From an uncultured Polymorphobacter sp. (GTDB taxonomy: Bacteria > Pseudomonadota > Alphaproteobacteria > Sphingomonadales > Sphingomonadaceae), in contig CALMPZ010000228.1 of assembly GCA_937871645.1 (NCBI GenBank), positions 1 to 5,789 on the forward strand: a DNA stretch of 5,789 bases, given 5' to 3'. Position 1 is the stretch's first letter. Each line of letters opens with the position of its first letter. A program made the translations under genes and the position numbers. Below, one piece after another: positions 5,093-5,789 of this stretch. Below the pieces are notes generated by a model. It was not told where the DNA came from. It ran no database searches and saw nothing but the letters and a program-made list of their open reading frames with translations.

Positions 5093-5789
5093 ATGAGCCA
5101 GACGACGATCGAAGAGCGCAACGCCATCCAGTCGAGCGTGCGGTCGCTGATGGAGGGCCACAACAGCGAAGCCGATGTCCGCCGCGTCATGGAAACCGCC
5201 GAAGGCCATGATCCGGCGGTGTGGCAGCAACTGGTCGAACTCGGGCTGACCGGGCTGATCATCGCCCCCGAATTCGGCGGCGCCGGACTCGGGCCGGTCG
5301 AACTCGAACTGGTGATGGAAGAAACCGGCGCGGCGCTGCTCGCGTCGCCGTTGCTGTCGAGCAGCGTGCTGGCGGCGGGGCTGCTCGCGGCGGCCGGCGA
5401 CGCAGCGGTCAACAAGCGGCTGCTGCCGGCAATTGCCGCGGGCAAGACCATCGCCACCGTCGCGATGACCGGTGACGCCGGGACGTGGACCGCCGACGGC
5501 GTCGCGGTGACCGCGCGCGCCGATGGCGACAAATGGGTGCTTGATGGCGGCGCCAATTTCGTCACGCACGCGGAGCTTGCCGATGTGTTGCTGGTGCCGG
5601 CCCGCACCCCCGCCGGTATCCGGATTTTCGAAGTCGCCGCCAAGGCGCCCGGCGTGACGATCTCGGCGCTGCCGACGTTCGATCGCACGTTGCGACTGGC
5701 ACGTATCGACTTCGCTGGCGTCGCCGCGACCCCGGTCGGCACCGCCGGCCAGCCCGGCGCCCGCTTCGCCGCATGGCACCCAGGCGCAG
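5093..5789 (+). CDS. Acyl-CoA dehydrogenase-like protein, N-terminal and central part (cut by right edge)
   Basis: Rightward gene with 232 visible codons, open to the right edge, so perhaps a third of a normal family member is missing. The N-terminal helical domain is clear (LVELGLTGLIIAPEFGGAGLGPVE at about 47-70, then MEETGAALLASPLLSS at 75-90), followed by a beta domain (about 120-215) with DGDKWVLDGGANFVTHAELADVLLV. The usual TEPxAGSD flavin motif is replaced by ATVAMTGDAGTW (121-132), and the W-T/S-loop that normally follows is weak. It resembles the partial gene at the left edge (both have EET...L.ASPL.SS followed by an LP...A.G block), so both look like the non-canonical subunit type of heteromeric dehydrogenases. 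ATG 5093 is chosen because the family-like sequence begins there; CGGGGCG (5081-5087) is a modest ribosome binding site. It is transcribed away from the other five genes but probably belongs to the same or a linked pathway. Confidence 0.88.
   Translation, partial: MSQTTIEERNAIQSSVRSLMEGHNSEADVRRVMETAEGHDPAVWQQLVELGLTGLIIAPEFGGAGLGPVELELVMEETGAALLASPLLSSSVLAAGLLAAAGDAAVNKRLLPAIAAGKTIATVAMTGDAGTWTADGVAVTARADGDKWVLDGGANFVTHAELADVLLVPARTPAGIRIFEVAAKAPGVTISALPTFDRTLRLARIDFAGVAATPVGTAGQPGARFAAWHPGA

Noticed and set aside
5088..5096. Two-codon upstream frame ATG-CCA-TGA whose stop overlaps the start of the rightward gene
   Set aside because: It could act as a coupling mini-ORF, but an ATG a few bases out of frame before a start is expected by chance and nothing else supports a role.
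4994..5779. 261-codon minus-strand frame opposite the rightward dehydrogenase
   Set aside because: Composition typical of an antisense shadow in GC-rich DNA. The plus strand shows clear dehydrogenase sequence.

Overview
The window is GC-rich with strong G/C third-position bias. It reads as a catabolic acyl-CoA gene cluster from a high-GC proteobacterium. Gene content and protein style suggest an alphaproteobacterium, perhaps a sphingomonad, but no marker gene is present and that placement is inference.

Layout: five genes run leftward from about 4893 to the left edge as one tightly packed set. In transcription order they are an acyl-CoA synthetase (3265-4893), a thiolase-fold protein of the SCP-x/lipid-transfer type (2114-3268), a stand-alone zinc-ribbon/OB-fold (DUF35) protein (1701-2114), a full-length acyl-CoA dehydrogenase (488-1699) and the N-terminal part of a second acyl-CoA dehydrogenase (1-475, cut by the left edge). 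The first three junctions are an ATGA overlap, a TGATG overlap and a 1-nt gap; at the fourth, the ribosome binding site starts in the preceding stop codon. This points to one polycistronic mRNA with coupled translation. A 199-bp non-coding region (4894-5092) separates this set from a rightward gene (5093 to the right edge), a third acyl-CoA dehydrogenase-like protein. The gap holds a candidate leftward promoter whose spacer is filled by an inverted repeat.

How the genes may work together: the synthetase would activate a carboxylic acid to its CoA thioester. The dehydrogenases would introduce an alpha,beta double bond. The thiolase-like protein with its DUF35 partner would cleave the chain after hydration. 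The thiolase-like protein lacks the usual catalytic cysteines, and DUF35 partners are typical of Ltp2-like retro-aldol lyases, so shortening of a branched or polycyclic side chain (steroid or terpenoid type) by aldol cleavage is a reasonable hypothesis. No hydratase (MaoC or crotonase) is visible, so the pathway is incomplete here. Two of the three dehydrogenases lack the TEPxAGSD-type flavin motif and resemble each other, which fits the heteromeric dehydrogenases known from actinobacterial steroid catabolism. The substrate cannot be read from the sequence. I saw no RNA genes, mobile elements, CRISPR arrays or clear terminators. The cluster is a recognisable type; its unusual parts are the active-site substitutions and the subunit arrangement, and I do not see a wholly new system.
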